Below are positions 6,162 to 6,414 of a DNA stretch of 6,414 nt, piece by piece (the stretch's first letter is position 1; each line of letters starts with the position of its first letter). Origin of the DNA: Herminiimonas sp. (lineage in GTDB: Bacteria; Pseudomonadota; Gammaproteobacteria; Burkholderiales; Burkholderiaceae); contig JACMQD010000101.1 in the NCBI GenBank assembly GCA_014377155.1, positions 1 to 6,414 of the forward strand, read 5' to 3'. The notes beneath the pieces are model-generated. The model was not told the origin of the DNA and made no database searches. It saw only the letters and a program-made list of their open reading frames with translations. The position numbers were made by a program, and so were the translations under genes.

Positions 6162-6414
6162 TCAGTCCGGGATGGTGACGACGTTGTTGGCGAACGTGAT
6201 CTGATCTCCAGCCGCAGGGGCCACCTTGATCGCCGGCACGTTAGCCGCCGTGATCGGATTGGCTGCGGTGCCAGCGGCGTTCAGACCACGCGGCGTGGTG
6301 CGCACCACCTGGCTAGGCGGCAGTGCGACACCGCTTTTCAGGTTCGCATACATCATGTCCATCGCCTGAACGTAATAGCGATGCAGCGGAACATAACGGT
6401 TGCCGAAGCCTGGG
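6162..6414 (-). CDS. Probable D-(-)-3-hydroxybutyrate oligomer hydrolase, C-terminal 83 residues; 5' end outside window
   Basis: The minus-strand frame is open from the right edge (first whole codon at 6413) to TGA at 6164-6162. The ATG at 6362 is internal: the frame continues upstream with NRYVPLHRYYVQAMD, so the gene enters from outside the window. The C-terminal features YVPLH, QAMDMMYANLKSG, ALPPSQVVRTTPRG, and the Ala/Pro-rich stretch ending NNVVTIPD match my memory of the C-terminus of 3HB-oligomer hydrolases (3HBOH family, EC 3.1.1.22), which split linear 3-hydroxybutyrate oligomers into monomers during polyhydroxybutyrate breakdown. The catalytic serine region would be upstream and is not visible, so the assignment rests on the tail alone. 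It converges on the terminator at 6074-6114. Confidence 0.72.
   Translation of the reverse strand, partial: PGFGNRYVPLHRYYVQAMDMMYANLKSGVALPPSQVVRTTPRGLNAAGTAANPITAANVPAIKVAPAAGDQITFANNVVTIPD

Noticed and set aside
5971..6204. 77-codon plus-strand open frame overlapping the small gene out of frame
   Set aside because: It reads through the bidirectional terminator and into the 3' end of the minus-strand hydrolase.

Overview
The window looks like a piece of a betaproteobacterial chromosome, most likely from the Oxalobacteraceae or a close relative (Herminiimonas/Collimonas/Herbaspirillum type). That placement is inferred from gene order (envC-like, ctpA, moeB), from protein resemblance recalled from memory, from the moderately high G+C, and from a 3-hydroxybutyrate-oligomer hydrolase tail that fits a polyhydroxybutyrate-storing organism. 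No search was run. Most of the window is ordinary, densely packed housekeeping and envelope DNA, with no mobile element, CRISPR array, tRNA or rRNA.

Layout. Bases 2-457 (+) are the C-terminal end of an EnvC-type LytM protein whose zinc ligands are all replaced. Three bases later comes a complete S41 carboxy-terminal processing protease (ctpA, 461-1936), closed by a clean intrinsic terminator (1956-1984). Then follow a MoeB/ThiF-family adenylyltransferase (2060-2878) and, overlapping it by ATGA, a secreted 927-residue M16 zinc protease (2875-5658) with an active N-terminal half and a degenerate C-terminal half. A second intrinsic terminator (5712-5747) ends that unit. An approximately 147-base regulatory gap leads to a 54-codon ORF (5895-6059) with a good ribosome binding site. 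Its stop codon is followed at once by a strong hairpin (6074-6114) that can terminate transcription on both strands. The right edge holds, on the minus strand, the last 83 codons of a probable D-(-)-3-hydroxybutyrate oligomer hydrolase (6162-6414), which converges on that hairpin.

How the genes relate. EnvC-like and CtpA form a cell-envelope pair: one is an amidase activator, the other a periplasmic protease of a family known in other proteobacteria to control peptidoglycan hydrolases. MoeB (cytoplasmic, molybdopterin or thiamine sulfur-carrier activation) and the M16 protease (periplasmic) are translationally coupled but have no obvious shared pathway. The most interesting item is the small 54-residue protein: a glycine-zipper-like, amphipathic N-terminal half joined to a charged, proline-rich tail, in its own transcription unit between two terminators. 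I did not find a convincing new multi-gene system.
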